From Prevotellaceae bacterium (lineage in GTDB: Bacteria; Bacteroidota; Bacteroidia; Bacteroidales; Paludibacteraceae), in contig JAISXJ010000065.1 of assembly GCA_031270565.1 (NCBI GenBank), positions 1 through 7,674 of the forward strand: a stretch of 7,674 nt of DNA, read 5' to 3'. The notes under the pieces were generated by a model. It saw only the letters and a list, made by a program, of their open reading frames with translations, had not been told where the DNA came from and made no database searches. Position 1 is the stretch's first letter; every line of letters starts with the position of its first letter. Positions 7,360 through 7,674 of the stretch are shown here, in pieces. Both the position numbers and the translations under genes were made by a program.

Positions 7360-7411
7360 TCAGTTTTTCGCTCATTTGCGTTCTTTGTGTGTTCTCTGTT
7401 TTCACAGAGAA
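7360..7411. repeat. Degenerate second copy of the GCAAAG-type inverted repeat
   Basis: The block from TCAGTTTTTCG (7360-7370) through TTTGCG (7375-7380) to TTGTGTGT (7385-7392) matches 2180-2190, 2194-2199 and 2238-2246 once the 28-bp insertion there is removed. It continues into TTCTCTGT (7392-7399), a TTTC loop, and ACAGAGAA (7404-7411), a perfect 8-bp hairpin. The right arm then breaks off at 7417, where the short hairpin element begins. The expected complement of TTTGCGTTCTTTG is absent, so the copy is truncated. Confidence 0.55.
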
Positions 7412-7417
7412 GCACAG

Positions 7418-7440
7418 GACTTGTCCCGACAAAGCGGGAG
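7418..7440. repeat. Inverted second copy of the short hairpin element
   Basis: Read on the minus strand this is CTCCCGCTTT-GTC-GGGACAAGTC. The element at 2204-2227 is CTCCCGCTTT-TGGC-GGGACAAGTC. The ten bases at each end are identical and only the middle differs. TCCCG (7424-7428) and CGGGA (7435-7439) pair around a six-base loop. As at 2200-2227, it sits inside the arm of the larger repeat, here next to the point where that arm is lost. Confidence 0.6.
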
Positions 7441-7479
7441 ATTTTTCATTGTTCATTTCTTCATTTTTCATTAAAAACA

Positions 7480-7501
7480 AAAAGCCCCTCGCGGGGCTTT
7501 T
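7480..7501 (-). terminator. Strong intrinsic terminator, possibly bidirectional
   Basis: AAAAGCCCC (7480-7488) and GGGGCTTTT (7493-7501) form a perfect 9-bp stem with loop TCGC. On the minus strand it is followed by a long T-rich tract (TTTTTGTTTTT counting the stem end). On the plus strand the tail is shorter (TTTTCTGTTT). The minus-strand reading is better and would end a transcript entering from beyond 7674, insulating the TetR promoter downstream. Confidence 0.8.
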
Positions 7502-7530
7502 CTGTTTGGTCTTGAACTATGATTTTTTTG

Positions 7531-7596
7531 ATTGAATGAATACTGTGATTTTTAAACAGACATATTTAATCACAGTCCATCACAAAATCATTCAAT
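7531..7596. repeat. Nested pair of 9-bp inverted repeats
   Basis: ATTGAATGA (7531-7539) is the exact reverse complement of TCATTCAAT (7588-7596). Nested inside, ACTGTGATT (7542-7550) is the exact reverse complement of AATCACAGT (7568-7576). Both pairs share one centre apart from about nine extra bases in the right arm, so they form one interrupted palindrome of 66 bases. AT-rich intergenic repeats with AATCACAG cores look familiar from Bacteroidetes, but I cannot assign a family. It encodes nothing convincing. Confidence 0.6.
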
Positions 7597-7674
7597 AAAT
7601 TTAGTCGTTTTGCGCGACTCGGCATAGTCAAACAAGTTTGCCTCTGCTCTCGCTGCTTAAAACGTTCAATAAAT
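7591..7674. repeat. 74-base-period direct repeat TTCAATAAAT with GC-richer core
   Basis: TTCAATAAAT occurs at 7591-7600 and again at 7665-7674, the window edge. The 64 bases between include AGTCG/CGACT (7603-7607, 7615-7619) and CAAAC/GTTTG (7629-7633, 7636-7640) mini-stems, and CGTTTT (7606-7611) is inverted as AAAACG (7659-7664). The core is richer in G+C than its flanks. It could be a small inserted element bounded by a target duplication, or the first unit of an array continuing past the edge. A minus-strand frame is open from the edge to a TAA at 7566-7568 but does not look protein-like. Confidence 0.4.

Noticed and set aside
7277..7480. 67-codon minus-strand frame upstream of the TetR gene
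   Set aside because: It covers the promoter, operator and repeat copies, and its protein shows no family resemblance.
7305..7535. 76-codon plus-strand frame with a hydrophobic, transmembrane-like start
   Set aside because: It crosses the TetR promoter region, the degenerate repeat, the short hairpin and the terminator. The hydrophobicity is a by-product of T-rich DNA.
7566..7673. Minus-strand frame open from the right edge to a TAA, possible 3' end of a gene ahead of the terminator
   Set aside because: The position relative to the terminator is attractive, but the 35 codons overlap both repeat structures and the translation is not protein-like. Undecidable without sequence beyond 7674.

Overview
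The window looks like chromosomal DNA from a member of the Bacteroidota, probably Bacteroidales. Two upstream regions carry good matches to the Bacteroidetes-type promoter (TTTG, about 20 bases, then TAnnTTTG). Start codons have no convincing Shine-Dalgarno sequence, and the intergenic repeats resemble those common in this phylum. The lineage is an inference; no rRNA or marker gene is present.

All four genes lie on the minus strand, so transcription runs right to left. From the right: a 404-base non-coding stretch (7271-7674) holds several inverted and direct repeats, a strong hairpin terminator (7480-7501) for something outside the window, and then the promoter and operator of a TetR-family regulator (6653-7270). 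Twenty-seven bases after the regulator's stop begins a very large gene (2377-6624, 1415 aa). It fuses two ATP-dependent activase (HgdC/BcrA/BadF-type) domains, a cysteine-rich knuckle, and two successive HgdB-like halves (DUF2229 plus C-terminal part). A composite MITE-like repeat (about 2163-2360) separates this two-gene unit from an MsbA-like ABC exporter (247-2082), which has its own candidate promoter and a hairpin just before its start. At the left edge is the AT-rich N-terminal part of a DUF1697 protein (1-161).

The most interesting item is the 1415-aa protein. Both activase domains keep the two cluster cysteines with the same 39-residue spacing (C129/C168 and C452/C491). That would give the four ligands of one [4Fe-4S] cluster inside a single chain. 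The two HgdB-like halves each carry three matching cysteines (C735/C777/C950 and C1072/C1107/C1371), the number expected for a double-cubane [8Fe-9S] centre. The sequence therefore suggests a one-polypeptide ATP-driven low-potential reductase under the control of an adjacent TetR repressor, whose 16-bp palindromic operator sits between the -33 and -7 boxes. The substrate cannot be read from the window.
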